Shown: positions 1 through 8,744, counted from the first letter of the stretch. The stretch: DNA of 64,000 nucleotides from Litchfieldia stipae (GCF_014837155.1 NZ_JACYHA010000007.1:62001-126000); one strand, 5' to 3'. Numbers and translations are program-made. Notes: generated by a model not told the origin, from the sequence alone.

Positions 1-297
1 AATATAAGATAAATTCGCTGACCCATCTTCTTTTTGTGGAGTTCCTACTGCAATATAAATAGCATCTGCATCCTTGAAACCAACTGCATGTTCAGTTGTG
101 AAGTGTAAACGACCATTTTCAATGTTCTTCACCATTAATTCTTCTAATCCTGGTTCATAAATAGGTGAAAAACCTTCGCGCATTTTACTTACTTTCTCTG
201 CATCAATATCAATACATGTAACGTTATGTCCTATATCAGATAAACAAACACCAGTTACAAGTCCAACATATCCTGTACCAATTACAGCGATCTTCAT
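1..297 (-). CDS. ywqF: UDP-glucose 6-dehydrogenase, N-terminal part
   Basis: The frame starts with ATG at 297 after GGAGG (301-309) and runs off the window, giving the first 99 residues. They begin MKIAVIGTGYVGLVTG, the Rossmann GxGxxG nucleotide-binding motif, and continue to an IAVGTPQKEDGS stretch typical of the UDP-glucose/GDP-mannose dehydrogenase family. The enzyme oxidises UDP-glucose to UDP-glucuronate with NAD. It lies downstream of phosphatase, kinase and activator genes in the order of B. subtilis ywqCDEF, so ywqF is the likely orthologue. BY-kinases of this type phosphorylate and activate this dehydrogenase in B. subtilis. The catalytic cysteine domain is outside the window. Confidence 0.9.
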   Translation of the reverse strand, partial: MKIAVIGTGYVGLVTGVCLSDIGHNVTCIDIDAEKVSKMREGFSPIYEPGLEELMVKNIENGRLHFTTEHAVGFKDADAIYIAVGTPQKEDGSANLSYI

Positions 298-470
298 CTT
301 ACTACCTCCGAATTTAGCTAAATTATTTATCTATTAAATTTACAGATACCTAGTATCTTTTATATTCACAGTTATTTTCTTGGTTATTCGACAACTTTCG
401 AGAATTCTTTGTCTAAGTGTATCTTTCTCCAATGACAAAATAATGAAAGTTTCATGACATTTCACTAGAT

Positions 471-1238
471 TTAAAATATCCCTAGTATTTTCTTTCTCCT
501 AATTTTACTTGGAGATTCTAACATAATCATTTTTCCATCTATCATGTATTCTGCATTTTCATTAAACAGATAGACATAGTCGACCCCAAACTCTTTTTCG
601 ATTAATTCCAATGCTTCGCTCATTTTAAAACATCTACTTGTTACATTATGAGCATCTGAAGCAACAAAGTGAGTTAAATTAGATTCAATTAGTTGATACG
701 AAAACTTCTTAATCTTCTTCCCAAAGTGTCCAGTTAAACTCGCCGCAGTCACCTGTGTACATGCACCTTTTTTCACTAGATTATATAGAAGAGCTGGGTT
801 CTCCATAATTTCTGAATTACGTTCTGGATGAACGATAATGGGTGTGAGTCCTTGTAGCTGGATATCAAACAATAGCTTCTCAGTGTATCTTGGCACGTGA
901 TTTGATGGTAGTTCGACAAAGATGTATTTTCCCGTGTTGTTCAATGAAAGGAGCTGTCCTGTGTGATATCCCTCTAACATTTCTCCGTAGATTCGTGGCT
1001 CTTGGCCTGGTAGGATGGTTAGTGGGATGTGATGTTGATCGAGCGCTCGGTTTAAGTCGGCAACATCCTGTAGGATTTGTTCTTTATTTGTTTCATACTT
1101 GCCACTATTATGGTGAGGTGTTGCAATTATTGATGTGATTCCTTCTTCAACAGCCATCTTCGCCATGGCTAAGCTTTCATTTAAATCCTTCGCACCGTCG
1201 TCTACACCCGGAAGAATATGACAATGGATGTCAATCAT
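471..1238 (-). CDS. ywqE: Capsular PHP-type tyrosine-protein phosphatase (YwqE/CpsB/CapC)
   Basis: 255 residues beginning MIDIHCHILPGVDDGAKD, the metal-binding HxH of a PHP-fold phosphatase; further metal ligands are in IATPHH, VHPERN and ASDAHN. It removes phosphate from the tyrosine cluster of the cognate BY-kinase and its targets. The ATG at 1238 follows AAGGGGG and is preferred over an in-frame TTG 18 bp upstream that has no ribosome binding site. It lies downstream of the kinase, but a strong hairpin sits in the 195-bp gap, so it may be expressed separately or by read-through. Confidence 0.93.
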   Translation of the reverse strand: MIDIHCHILPGVDDGAKDLNESLAMAKMAVEEGITSIIATPHHNSGKYETNKEQILQDVADLNRALDQHHIPLTILPGQEPRIYGEMLEGYHTGQLLSLNNTGKYIFVELPSNHVPRYTEKLLFDIQLQGLTPIIVHPERNSEIMENPALLYNLVKKGACTQVTAASLTGHFGKKIKKFSYQLIESNLTHFVASDAHNVTSRCFKMSEALELIEKEFGVDYVYLFNENAEYMIDGKMIMLESPSKIRRKKILGIF

Positions 1239-1350
1239 CTTGATCCCCCTTTCCAAATAATTATTTTCTCAAAATAATTTTCTGTCCGTTTTTTCACAAA
1301 TTTTGTCTGTTGTTGTCAATTAAGAATACAAAATTAATAGTATCATAGGA

Positions 1351-1396
1351 TAAAAAGTCATGAAACGGGTGTAATTTGTCGAATCATGACTTTTTT
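1351..1396 (-). terminator. Hairpin terminator after the BY-kinase gene
   Basis: Inverted repeat AAAAAGTCATGA (1352-1363) / TCATGACTTTTT (1384-1395) with a 20-nt loop. Read on the minus strand it ends in a T-run, as in a rho-independent terminator. It separates the kinase gene from the phosphatase gene. Confidence 0.7.
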
Positions 1397-1433
1397 ATAC
1401 CATTCGACCTATAATTTGGAAATTTATAGTGAA

Positions 1434-2138
1434 TTAGTTTGCTCCATAATAATAATATTGAGTGTTCTCTATTTTCTTATTATTCAATACAACACCCACT
1501 ATTTTCGCTTGAGCATTGTCTAATAGTTCTTTTGATTTTACTGCTGCTTCATTAATCGTCTTACCACTACTTGTCACAAGGACCACCCCGTCACACTTAT
1601 TGCCTAATACAAGTGCATCTGTAACAGCCAGTACAGGCGGAGTATCAATAATAACCATATCAAATAATTGACCGATTTCTTCAAGCAAATGTGTCATCAT
1701 TTTCGAACCTAATAATTCTGCCGGATTTGGAGGTATTGGTCCACTCGTTAAGACATATAGATTTTCTTGCTCTGTTTCACGGACAGCTTGACCGAGAGTT
1801 GATTTATTCGTTAGGACATTGGATAATCCTGTATGATTTTCCAATCGGAATGAATAATGTGTTGTTGGTTTTCTTAAATCGGCATCAATTAATAATACCT
1901 TCTTACCCTGTTGTGCAAATACAATCGCTAAATTATTTGTCGTTGTAGATTTTCCTTCTCCAGGACCAGAAGAAGTGACTAAGATTTTATTCATTTCACC
2001 ATCTACAGCGGAGAATTCAATGTTTGTACGAATCGTACGGTACTGTTCAGAGATTGGTGATTTCGGATTTTTCATTGAAATTAAACTACGATTTTGTGCA
2101 GCAACCTGCATTCTACGAAGATTGTTTTTACGAGCCAA
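1434..2138 (-). CDS. ywqD: Capsular BY-kinase (protein tyrosine kinase, YwqD/CpsD type)
   Basis: About 234 residues. Motifs in order: Walker A GPGEGKST (about 58-65), Walker A' VLLIDADLRKPT, Walker B MVIIDTPP, and a C-terminal QYYYYGAN cluster that is the autophosphorylation site. Like its Gram-positive relatives it lacks a membrane domain and depends on the separate Wzz-type activator encoded just upstream. The predicted targets include UDP-glucose dehydrogenase. TTG at 2138 is preferred: AGAGGTG lies 6 bp before it and the product then starts like B. subtilis YwqD. A GTG at 2147 is the alternative but overlaps the ribosome binding site. The start overlaps the end of ywqC. Confidence 0.93.
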   Translation of the reverse strand: MARKNNLRRMQVAAQNRSLISMKNPKSPISEQYRTIRTNIEFSAVDGEMNKILVTSSGPGEGKSTTTNNLAIVFAQQGKKVLLIDADLRKPTTHYSFRLENHTGLSNVLTNKSTLGQAVRETEQENLYVLTSGPIPPNPAELLGSKMMTHLLEEIGQLFDMVIIDTPPVLAVTDALVLGNKCDGVVLVTSSGKTINEAAVKSKELLDNAQAKIVGVVLNNKKIENTQYYYYGAN

Positions 2139-2880
2139 CTGCTTCACCTCTTACTGTTCGAGATTTAGTATGATTACCAGAATCTACCCCTTCAGCCGCT
2201 AAATCAATACTTGCAATAGAGCCTAATACAGGAAGACCTAATAATTTCTCAATATCTTGTTCTGTCTTGATTGTGTTATCTAGGTATTCAAGTAGAAACG
2301 CTAACCCTACACCAATCATTAAGCCAACTACTAACGCAATGGCCATGTTAAGAACTGGTTGTGGTTTCACTGGTGAAGGATTTTCACCATTTACTGCTGG
2401 CGCTAAAATCGTTACACTGACAACATCGACATTCATAATATCGAGAATTTCACGTTGGAAGACTGAAGCTGTCGTATTGGCAATTTCTGCTGCCATCGCC
2501 GGGTCCTCATCTTCAACGGTGATTTTAACAACCTGTGAGTTTCCTTCCGCCCCGACAGTAATTTGATTGTTCAGATCAGAATATGATCTTTCAAGATTTA
2601 ACTCCTCTTTTACAAGCTCTAAAATGGCTGGACTTTTAATAATTACGTTGTACGTATTGATAAGATCTAGATTCGTTCTTATATCATTTTGATTAAAGAA
2701 GGCTTGATCAGATGACTTTTGGTTTACTAGAATTTGTGTAGAAGATTGATAAATCGGTGTGATTAATAGATAACTAGCGATTCCACTTACAGCTGTTGTG
2801 ACAGCAGTTAGAATGATAATCATCCATAGACGCTTTCGTAACGTCTGAAATAATTCCTTTAAGCTTATTGTTTCTTCCAT
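2128..2880 (-). CDS. ywqC: Wzz-type membrane activator of the BY-kinase (YwqC/CapA)
   Basis: 250 residues with a transmembrane helix near 18-40, an extracytoplasmic Wzz domain, and a second helix near 180-200 followed by a cytoplasmic tail with EYLDNTIKTEQDIEKLLGLP, the usual kinase-activating end. It forms the membrane half of the split BY-kinase and helps set polysaccharide chain length and export. ATG at 2880 follows GGAGGGTC. It overlaps the kinase start, so the two are translationally coupled. Confidence 0.93.
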   Translation of the reverse strand: MEETISLKELFQTLRKRLWMIIILTAVTTAVSGIASYLLITPIYQSSTQILVNQKSSDQAFFNQNDIRTNLDLINTYNVIIKSPAILELVKEELNLERSYSDLNNQITVGAEGNSQVVKITVEDEDPAMAAEIANTTASVFQREILDIMNVDVVSVTILAPAVNGENPSPVKPQPVLNMAIALVVGLMIGVGLAFLLEYLDNTIKTEQDIEKLLGLPVLGSIASIDLAAEGVDSGNHTKSRTVRGEAVGS

Positions 2881-3109
2881 GTTGACCCTCCATACATATC
2901 TATAGTTAGTATTCTTGCAAACGAATTTCCTAATTAATTACATTGCTCATTATAAACAATGTAGCACTATATATCTACATAAAACGGCAAATTTCCTTAT
3001 TCCTTTTTGTTCCTTTTTACATTTTGTGTAAGTCGACACCAAATGTAAGCGTTATATATAATAGAAGAAACTAGGTTTGACCACTTCTATCTATAAGAAA
3101 TATGTAGAT

Positions 3110-3153
3110 AAATGAAGGTATACCCGAATTTTGGATATACCTTCTTCATTTAT
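3110..3153 (-). terminator. Hairpin downstream of gtaB
   Basis: GAAGGTATA (3114-3122) pairs with TATACCTTC across a 13-nt loop just after the gtaB stop. The T-tract is poor, so it is a likely but not strong terminator. Confidence 0.5.
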
Positions 3154-3154
3154 C

Positions 3155-4045
3155 TTATTTCAAATCGTCTACTCGTTTTTGGTCTTCAACCAGCTTCGTC
3201 ATAAAATCTAACAAATCATTTTTAAGATCCGCATGATTTAAAGCCATTTCGATGGTTGTCGTAATAAATCCTAATTTCTCTCCAACATCATAGCGCTTTC
3301 CTTCAAAGTCGTATGCGAATACACGTTGAATTTCATTTAATTTCTGAAGAGCATCCGTTAACTGGATTTCTCCACCTGCACCTACATGCTGCTGCTCAAG
3401 GAACATGAAGATTTCCGGTCTTAATACATAACGTCCCATAATCGCCAAGTTCGATGGAGCAGTACCCGGTGCTGGTTTTTCCACTAATTTATTGACTTGA
3501 TAACGTCTTCCATTAGAGCTAGCTGGTTCAACAATTCCATAACGATGTGTTTCTTCATCAGGAACTGTCTTTACCCCAATTACTGACGAATGTGTTTCTT
3601 CGTACTCATCCATTAACTGCTTTAAGCAAGGAACATCATTTTGAACAATATCATCTCCAAGTAGTACCGCAAATGGTTCGTCACCAATGAAGTTACGTGC
3701 ACACCAGACAGCATGTCCAAGTCCCTTTGGCTCTTTTTGTCGAATATAATGAATATCTACATTAGAAGAGCTACGAACTTTTTCAAGCAAATCAACTTTG
3801 CCTTTCATCATCAGGTTCTCTTCTAATTCAAATGAATGGTCGAAATGATCTTCGATCGCACGCTTCCCTTTTCCTGTTACGATAATGATATCTTCAATTC
3901 CAGAAGCAATTGCTTCTTCTACTATGTATTGGATCGTTGGCTTATCTACAATCGGTAGCATTTCCTTCGGCATTGCCTTCGTAGCTGGGAGGAACCTTGT
4001 TCCAAGACCTGCTGCCGGAATTATCGCTTTACGAACTTTCTTCAT
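3155..4045 (-). CDS. gtaB: UTP--glucose-1-phosphate uridylyltransferase (GtaB)
   Basis: 296 residues with the pyrophosphorylase signature [20 protein letters not shown] at 11-30, LLGDDIVQ for nucleotide and metal binding, and VEKPAP further on. It makes UDP-glucose, the substrate of the dehydrogenase at the window start and of teichoic acid and glycolipid synthesis. The start ATG follows GGGGGAGTAGAGG. It sits upstream of the ywqCDE genes on the same strand, but a 274-bp gap and a hairpin suggest its own transcript. B. subtilis has the gene elsewhere, so its place here is consistent with a local UDP-glucuronate supply unit. Confidence 0.95.
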   Translation of the reverse strand: MKKVRKAIIPAAGLGTRFLPATKAMPKEMLPIVDKPTIQYIVEEAIASGIEDIIIVTGKGKRAIEDHFDHSFELEENLMMKGKVDLLEKVRSSSNVDIHYIRQKEPKGLGHAVWCARNFIGDEPFAVLLGDDIVQNDVPCLKQLMDEYEETHSSVIGVKTVPDEETHRYGIVEPASSNGRRYQVNKLVEKPAPGTAPSNLAIMGRYVLRPEIFMFLEQQHVGAGGEIQLTDALQKLNEIQRVFAYDFEGKRYDVGEKLGFITTTIEMALNHADLKNDLLDFMTKLVEDQKRVDDLK

Positions 4046-4221
4046 CCTCTACTCCCCCTTTTTTCCCATTATAATGTAAAGCTTCGAATTCTTCATGTTA
4101 ATTCAATATTAATTTTATGTAAAAACTCAATTTCTTATTAAATGTGACAATTTCCAACAAAATAGTGACAAAGACCCATTACATTTACTCTAGTTTTGTC
4201 GATAATTAAAAGAGCGTTACT

Positions 4222-4306
4222 CACACGAAAAGGCAAAATCATCTAAAGATGGTGACGCAAAACTTAGGGGCTACCGTCATTCATTGACCATGCCAGCCAG
4301 TTATCG
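4222..4306 (+). promoter_or_regulatory. Cyclic di-GMP-I (GEMM) riboswitch
   Basis: The stretch matches the GEMM-I consensus in order: CACGAAAAGGCAAA, a short stem closed by a TAAA tetraloop (ATCATC/GATGGT), the conserved GACGCAAA joint, a second stem beginning around GGGGCTA, and the receptor segment GCCAGCCAGTTA. It lies just before a ribosome binding site and a 44-codon frame. No internal terminator is seen between aptamer and ribosome binding site, so control is probably at translation, but this is inferred. Confidence 0.85.
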
Positions 4307-4327
4307 ACCAATGAGGAGGAAGTTTGA

Positions 4328-4462
4328 ATGAGCCAAGGATGGCTAACACCAGAAGAAATGATGTTGCGTAAACAAAGGAAGAAAGTCATGTTTTATATTA
4401 CCCTTCCCATCATCCCAATTACAGTTGGGTTAATAGTAACAGTTTTAATGAATAGTCTATAA
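4328..4462 (+). CDS. Small membrane protein under c-di-GMP riboswitch control (44 aa)
   Basis: ATG at 4328 follows GAGGAGGA with 7-bp spacing. The product starts MSQGWLTPEEMMLRKQRKKV, a charged cytoplasmic head, followed by one hydrophobic helix (about residues 22-42) ending ...VLMNSL. I do not recognise the family. The gene is alone between a c-di-GMP aptamer and a terminator, so it is a monocistronic unit responding to the second messenger that switches motility and biofilm life. Its neighbours on both sides make or regulate extracellular polysaccharide. A single-pass regulator of an envelope complex would fit, but that is inference. Confidence 0.75.
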   Translation: MSQGWLTPEEMMLRKQRKKVMFYITLPIIPITVGLIVTVLMNSL

Positions 4463-4472
4463 TGACATGACG

Positions 4473-4507
4473 AAAGATTCCTGGATAGCGAAAGGAATCT
4501 TTTTTCG
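4473..4507 (+). terminator. Rho-independent terminator of the riboswitch transcript
   Basis: AGATTCCT (4475-4482) / AGGAATCT (4493-4500) followed by TTTTTT, ten bases after the stop codon of the small gene. Confidence 0.85.
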
Positions 4508-4568
4508 TTTTTATGAACTAATTCTTTGATACAATTAAATAAAAGCTACTATATATAGGAGGGATTTC

Positions 4569-4955
4569 ATGTTCCTAAATAAAATCCACCATGTCGCTAT
4601 TATCTGTTCAAACTATGAAGTTTCAAAAGCATTTTACGTACATACATTAGGTTTAGTTATTATTAAGGAAACATACAGAGAGCAACGAGATTCTTATAAG
4701 CTTGATTTGGCAGTTGGTGACGAGTATCAAATTGAATTGTTTTCTTTCCCAAACAGTCCCGCTCGTCCTTCTTATCCAGAAGCACTTGGGTTGCGTCATT
4801 TGGCGTTTGAAGTGGATGATATTGATGCTGCTGTTGAGGAGTTGAGAGGTAAGGGTATTGAGGTTGAACCGATTCGGGTGGATGAGATTACTGATAAGCG
4901 GTATACGTTTTTTGCAGATCCGGATGGGCTGCCGATTGAGTTTTATGAGAAATAA
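4569..4955 (+). CDS. VOC superfamily protein, GloA2/YaeR-like
   Basis: 128 residues containing one complete vicinal-oxygen-chelate domain: IHHVAIICSN near the N-terminus, IELFSFP, LRHLAFEVDD and a C-terminal FFADPDGLPIEFYE. The His and Glu residues at the usual metal positions are present. The closest recognisable group is the SMU1112c/YaeR set of glyoxalase-like proteins, whose substrate is unknown. It has a GGAGGG ribosome binding site and stands alone. Confidence 0.85.
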   Translation: MFLNKIHHVAIICSNYEVSKAFYVHTLGLVIIKETYREQRDSYKLDLAVGDEYQIELFSFPNSPARPSYPEALGLRHLAFEVDDIDAAVEELRGKGIEVEPIRVDEITDKRYTFFADPDGLPIEFYEK

Positions 4956-4958
4956 TAT

Positions 4959-5140
4959 AGGCTATTTTTTCTCAAAGTTTGGTGTTAAAGACATAAGTAT
5001 AGCAGACTGAATACACGTAGACTCCCGTGGGATACGTGGCCAAAGTGAGACCCCGCAGGAGGCTCACCAGTCACCCCACAGGACGCGGAGTGTATTCAGG
5101 CTGCGGCTTTATAATCAACAATATGTACGAAAATGTCCAT
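4959..5140. repeat. Dispersed palindromic element, copy 1
   Basis: The core 5002-5104 starts GCAGACTGAATACAC and ends GTGTATTCAGGCTGC, a 15-bp inverted repeat with one mismatch. Outer arms resembling AGGCTGTTTTC/GAAAACAGCCT are degenerate here. The interior holds ACTCCCGTGGGAT and a GAGGCTCACC block shared with the other copies. There is no reading frame. Confidence 0.8.
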
Positions 5141-5148
5141 ATAAAAAT

Positions 5149-5190
5149 AAGACATCCTATCGCTGTTAGCTACGATAGGATGTCTTATTT
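5149..5190. terminator. Bidirectional hairpin terminator
   Basis: AAGACATCCTATCG pairs with CGATAGGATGTCTT around a 10-nt loop, with T-rich sequence on both sides. It ends the yjcZ-like gene on the minus strand. Confidence 0.75.
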
Positions 5191-5200
5191 ATTTTTTATC

Positions 5201-5314
5201 TTATAACCAAGAAGCACCAACGATGATTAATAAGATGAACAATACAACGATTAACACGAATGGGTTCATTCCTGGAGTTGCTACAGGAGCTGCATAACCA
5301 TATCCACAATGCAT
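5201..5314 (-). CDS. YjcZ-family sporulation protein (37 aa)
   Basis: The product starts MHCGYGYAAP, has the spacer VATPGMNPF, and ends in one hydrophobic helix (about 20-36, LIVVLFILLIIVGASWL). This head-plus-helix layout is that of the YjcZ/YhcV-like sporulation peptides common in Bacillaceae. ATG at 5314 follows GGAGGTGAAAGAGAAT. It is too short for ordinary gene calling and has its own terminator. Confidence 0.8.
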   Translation of the reverse strand: MHCGYGYAAPVATPGMNPFVLIVVLFILLIIVGASWL

Positions 5315-5423
5315 ATTCTCTTTCACCTCCATTTAGTCACTACACCATATACATATGTCACGGGTGAAGGATTCGATTAGACGTATGACCTAGAGTGGGA
5401 AGCCCATTTTTGATTGTTGCCTA

Positions 5424-5603
5424 TTAACCGTTGACTTTTGCCGTCTTCTTGACCGTATGCGATTGGTCTGGCGCCAAGTGTTCAGTGAGTGTTTGGATTG
5501 AATCAATTAGCGTGTCTAGCTTCGTCTCGATTCGATGTAGAAGGTAGAACGTGATTACGATTGGAAAACCAATATCCTGAATAAATGGGATCCATTCTTC
5601 CAC
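5424..5603 (-). CDS. YvrJ-family protein (59 aa)
   Basis: GTG at 5603 follows AAGGAGGGGACTTAG. The product starts MEEWIPFIQDIGFPIVITFY and continues LLHRIETKLDTLIDSI, the YvrJ family signature of one N-terminal membrane helix and a short amphipathic segment. It lies just downstream, on the same strand, of the remains of a DUF2922 and a DUF1659 gene. These three families are usual neighbours in Bacillaceae. The frame is intact although both partners here are ruined. Function unknown. Confidence 0.75.
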   Translation of the reverse strand: MEEWIPFIQDIGFPIVITFYLLHRIETKLDTLIDSIQTLTEHLAPDQSHTVKKTAKVNG

Positions 5604-5682
5604 CTAAGTCCCCTCCTTTCTGATTGATTTAAAAAGTCCGCTTACTTAGATCCTCTTCAAGTATTTCTAAGGGGAAGCCGTG

Positions 5683-5742
5683 CTAGTTACTGAATTCTCC
5701 ACCAACTGAATAAAACACGTTTACTGCGATGATTGTGTCCAT
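5683..5742 (-). pseudogene. DUF2922 remnant (19 codons)
   Basis: The frame MDTIIAVNVFYSVGGEFSN then stop matches the middle of the intact DUF2922 protein at 15769-15987 (AMDAIIAANVFYSAGGDFAD). The first half is missing: the AGGAGGGATC ribosome binding site region now abuts the middle of the gene. The C-terminal third is also lost. Confidence 0.75.
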
Positions 5743-5786
5743 TGCTGTTGGATCCCTCCTTTCTTAAAGATTTGATTTAGCCTTGA

Positions 5787-6002
5787 TTAAATCAAGTCGT
5801 ATGAATCGTTACAAACGAATCCCGCTTTCTTTAAGGATTGAAAGTCAAGATTCGCATCCGCTACAACCGCAAGCTCTTCTGGAGAAGATGTTGTCTTGAT
5901 GTTGTTGTAGTTCTAATTCTTATACTTTATCTCACCCTTTTCGTTCACCCCTAGTTCGATAACTAAGCGGAGTTGGGTGCTTGTTAAGAATTACTCTGCC
6001 AT
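5787..6002 (-). pseudogene. DUF1659 pseudogene with two in-frame stops
   Basis: The 72-codon frame has the same length as the intact copy at 16029-16244 and most residues agree, but codon 4 (CAA to TAA) and codon 30 (AAG/AAA to TAG) are stops. The rest stays in frame to ...NDSYDLI. The many third-position changes show the duplication is not very recent. Confidence 0.85.
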
Positions 6003-6086
6003 TGGTATCACATCCTCAGTCTTTTTATAGGAATCATGATGGGTAACGGGGCACTCATTCATAAAAGAGACTTACAAAAATTGATT

Positions 6087-6903
6087 TGCCCCCCAAAAGT
6101 TAGACGAACCAATTCTAAATTCCGGGTGTTTTTCATGGTCAAATATGATTAATAGTTTAAGCAAAATGTAGTTGACGCTTATCGGGTGAAGGTCGATATG
6201 CTTCCTTCGCTATTAAATTTGGTATTCGAAGTAAAACCAATATAAGAAAATGGGTCAGTGCCTTCTAACAATTTGGTAAACAGGGATTGGCTCTTAAAAA
6301 AGGAATTACGAATTATCCTGTTCAATTTAAATTAGATGTCTTAAATTATAAGGTAAGAACAGGAGAATCCCTTGAAGAAGTTGCTAGAAAATTTGGCATT
6401 ACTTGAACCACCTATGATTCTTAATTGATTGAGGAATGCCAAATTAAAGGGGCGTCCATCATTGTCCAACGAATCAAAGAAGAATAAAAATGAGAAGAAA
6501 TTGACGAAAAAACAACAACTTTCAAAAGAAATAGTGTTACTACGTGCGGAGAATGCCTATCTAAATAAGCTCCGTGCTTCAGGGGTAAATATTCCGATTC
6601 GACAACTAAAACAGAATCCAGGGTCATCCACGAACATAGCGGCATATTTCAAAGTATGTCCCGAAAAGGAAACTGACTGGATAATTCACAAATGGAAAAT
6701 TTCTTCGGATTAATGAAACAGGAAATGTATTACGTAGAGTTTATAAGTCATTTGTAGAGCTTAAACATACAGTAACTGATAATATTCTTTACTATAACAA
6801 ATAACGGATAAAAGCAAAATTGACTGGCATGAGCCCGGTGAAATACCGTCTTCATACCAGTCAACTAATTACTTAAATATTTTGGACTAACTTTTAGGGT
6901 TCA
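6087..6903 (+). mobile_element. Decayed IS3-family (IS150-type) insertion sequence
   Basis: Imperfect terminal inverted repeats mark the ends: TGCCCCCCAAAAGTTAGAC at 6087 and TGAACCCTAAAAGTTAGTC read inward from 6903. The first half encodes broken helix-turn-helix OrfA sequence, including a lysine-rich segment and RAENAYLNKLRAS. The second half gives pieces of the OrfB C-terminus (GLMKQEMYY, ELKHT, YYNK, AKLTGMSPVKYR). The OrfA/OrfB junction and most of the DDE domain are deleted, leaving about 0.8 kb where such elements are usually about 1.4-1.5 kb. It cannot move by itself. Confidence 0.8.
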
Positions 6904-7089
6904 GTACAAATAACTAGTCTCTATAAATGAAAAAAAATGATAAAATGAAAATTACGAGACTATTTACGATACGCTAGTGAAAAATTGTGGTTTTTTTACA
7001 GATTTAAATATAAAATTATATGCATATAGAAATTATATTCGTTGTATGCTAAACTAACATATTATAATAAATTACACAGGTGGTTTTTT

Positions 7090-7686
7090 ATGAGGAAAAT
7101 CAGAATGTTTTGTCTATTATTAATCATTTTTTTTCCTAATCCCATAAAAATATTTATATATAAATACATTTACGGTTGGAAAATTGAAAAAAATGTAAGG
7201 ATTGGATTATCTTTTATCGATGCTGAAAAAGTCATATTAAAAAGGAATGTAAGAATTGGGCATTTTAACACAATTAAACAATTAAAAAGATTTGAAATAG
7301 GCGAAAATAGTAGTTTGATGAATCACAATAGATTTATTAACGGAAAAGAAAAATGGGATAACGCGTTTATAGTCGGCGAAAACTGTGGGATAACAAGTCG
7401 ACATTTATTTGATTCTGGTGGAGGTATTTATATTGGAAATGATGTAATTATTGCTGGGGCGGCTACTCAAATTTGGTCTCACGAAGTTAGAAAAGGAACT
7501 ATTCCTAGGCCTGTTTATATTGGGTCAAATATTTATATTGGTGCATCAGTTTTAATTGCACCTGGTGCTAATATTCCTTCCAATTCCATTGTCGGATTAG
7601 GAACAGTAGTTCCTTCAAAATTAGTAGCTGAAGAAGGAAGTTTAATTGTAGGGAACCCTGCACAAACAAAAAAAAGAAAAAGTTAA
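7090..7686 (+). CDS. Hexapeptide-repeat acyltransferase of polysaccharide type
   Basis: 198 residues. After an N-terminal hydrophobic stretch come left-handed beta-helix hexapeptides (VRIGLS, VRIGHF, FEIGEN, IYIGND, VYIGSN, IYIGAS) and a typical C-terminal GNPAQ turn. The WSHEV segment supplies the histidine expected for a LbH O-acetyltransferase. It would acetylate a sugar in a surface polysaccharide. ATG at 7090 follows AGGTGG; the longer frame from 7042 has no ribosome binding site. It is A+T-rich, isolated, and flanked by IS3 and IS66 remnants, so it looks like the leftover of an acquired polysaccharide locus. Confidence 0.8.
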   Translation: MRKIRMFCLLLIIFFPNPIKIFIYKYIYGWKIEKNVRIGLSFIDAEKVILKRNVRIGHFNTIKQLKRFEIGENSSLMNHNRFINGKEKWDNAFIVGENCGITSRHLFDSGGGIYIGNDVIIAGAATQIWSHEVRKGTIPRPVYIGSNIYIGASVLIAPGANIPSNSIVGLGTVVPSKLVAEEGSLIVGNPAQTKKRKS

Positions 7687-7859
7687 TATCTGTTGAAACA
7701 GCCATCTAAGGCTTCTATATTGTAAATCCCACATAGTTTGTCACTTATTTATATTATGGTAATTTCCTAAAGATTAAATATTAGTAAGGTATCTCTTAGC
7801 ATAGATTTGATTTAAGAATTGAAAAAGAACAACTGATTGGTACTTTTCTGAGCAGTGTA

Positions 7860-8465
7860 CAGAGTTTTAAGAACCTGGTAGATCAGCCCGAAACCCTATT
7901 CTATGCGGCTATATCAAACTGGTGTCGAGAGATCTACAATTATTCTATATGATTATCAAGATACCAAAGTTCGAGATAGCAATATTGGGTATATAAATTA
8001 GAAAACGCAACCTTAATAGGCTGTTCATATCATGAAAACGAGATGTCTTAAAACAGCTACCTTCGAACTTAAAAAGCAGTAACTGTGACCAAAATCTACA
8101 ATTCTGTAATCAACTATTCACAATTGAACCTAAGTTAAAGAATCATGTCAAAACAACGGGATAAATTTGCGGCCTTTATAAAGGATGGGTGAATAGAAAT
8201 CGTTAATAATCGTAGTCAAAGGTCATTAAATCTGTTGTAATAGGAAGAATAGCATGTCTGTTTAGTATTACACCAAAAGGTGCAAGAGGCCAGTACAATA
8301 TTTACAGTATCGTGGAAACAACATGACAAATCGTTAAATCCTTATTTCTATCTTCACTATCTATTTGAGCAGCTTTACAATTTGGATTTGACAGATAATG
8401 ATAACCTTGACCGGATACTTCCGTGGTCAACAACATTACAAGGGTATTGTATTTCGTTAAAAAGT
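7860..8465 (+). pseudogene. IS66-family transposase remnant
   Basis: The segment 8190-8440 translates in shifting frames to NNRSQRSL, then SWKQHDKSLNPYFYLHYLFE, then NLDLTDNDNLDRILPWSTTL, which is the conserved C-terminal end of IS66 TnpC. Upstream, 7900-7990 gives YQTGVERSTIILYDYQDTKV, like the central TnpC part. Several stops and frameshifts separate these blocks. Element ends were not found. Confidence 0.65.
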
Positions 8466-8528
8466 TACTTAAATAATAACCTAGGTCTCTTCTGATATAA
8501 TAGGTGGGACCTATTTGACTCTTGTATA

Positions 8529-8588
8529 CATATAAAAAATAAAAAAGTGAAATCGATGGTGCGATTTCACTTTTTTATTTTTTATATG
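8529..8588. terminator. Long perfect hairpin, bidirectional terminator
   Basis: A 27-bp arm (8529-8555) is repeated exactly in inverse at 8562-8588 around the 6-nt loop ATGGTG. The inner stem AAGTGAAATCG is followed on both strands by A/T runs. It can stop the polymerase gene on the minus strand and anything coming from the left. Confidence 0.75.
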
Positions 8589-8744
8589 TTTTTGAATAAC
8601 TTAGATATATTTTTCTACAGGAAGATTCAATTAAACCGATTATTTACAATCCAGTGGCTGTAGTCTTATTCAATTCTGTATTGCGTTTAAATTCTAAAAA
8701 GATATAATTAGCTAAACTTATTCTTGACAATCTAGTCTTTTCTA

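Noticed and set aside
4179-4205. Sigma-D promoter for the riboswitch transcript
   Set aside because: GTCGATAA resembles the -10 box but the expected TAAA 15 bp upstream is TTAC; too weak to call.
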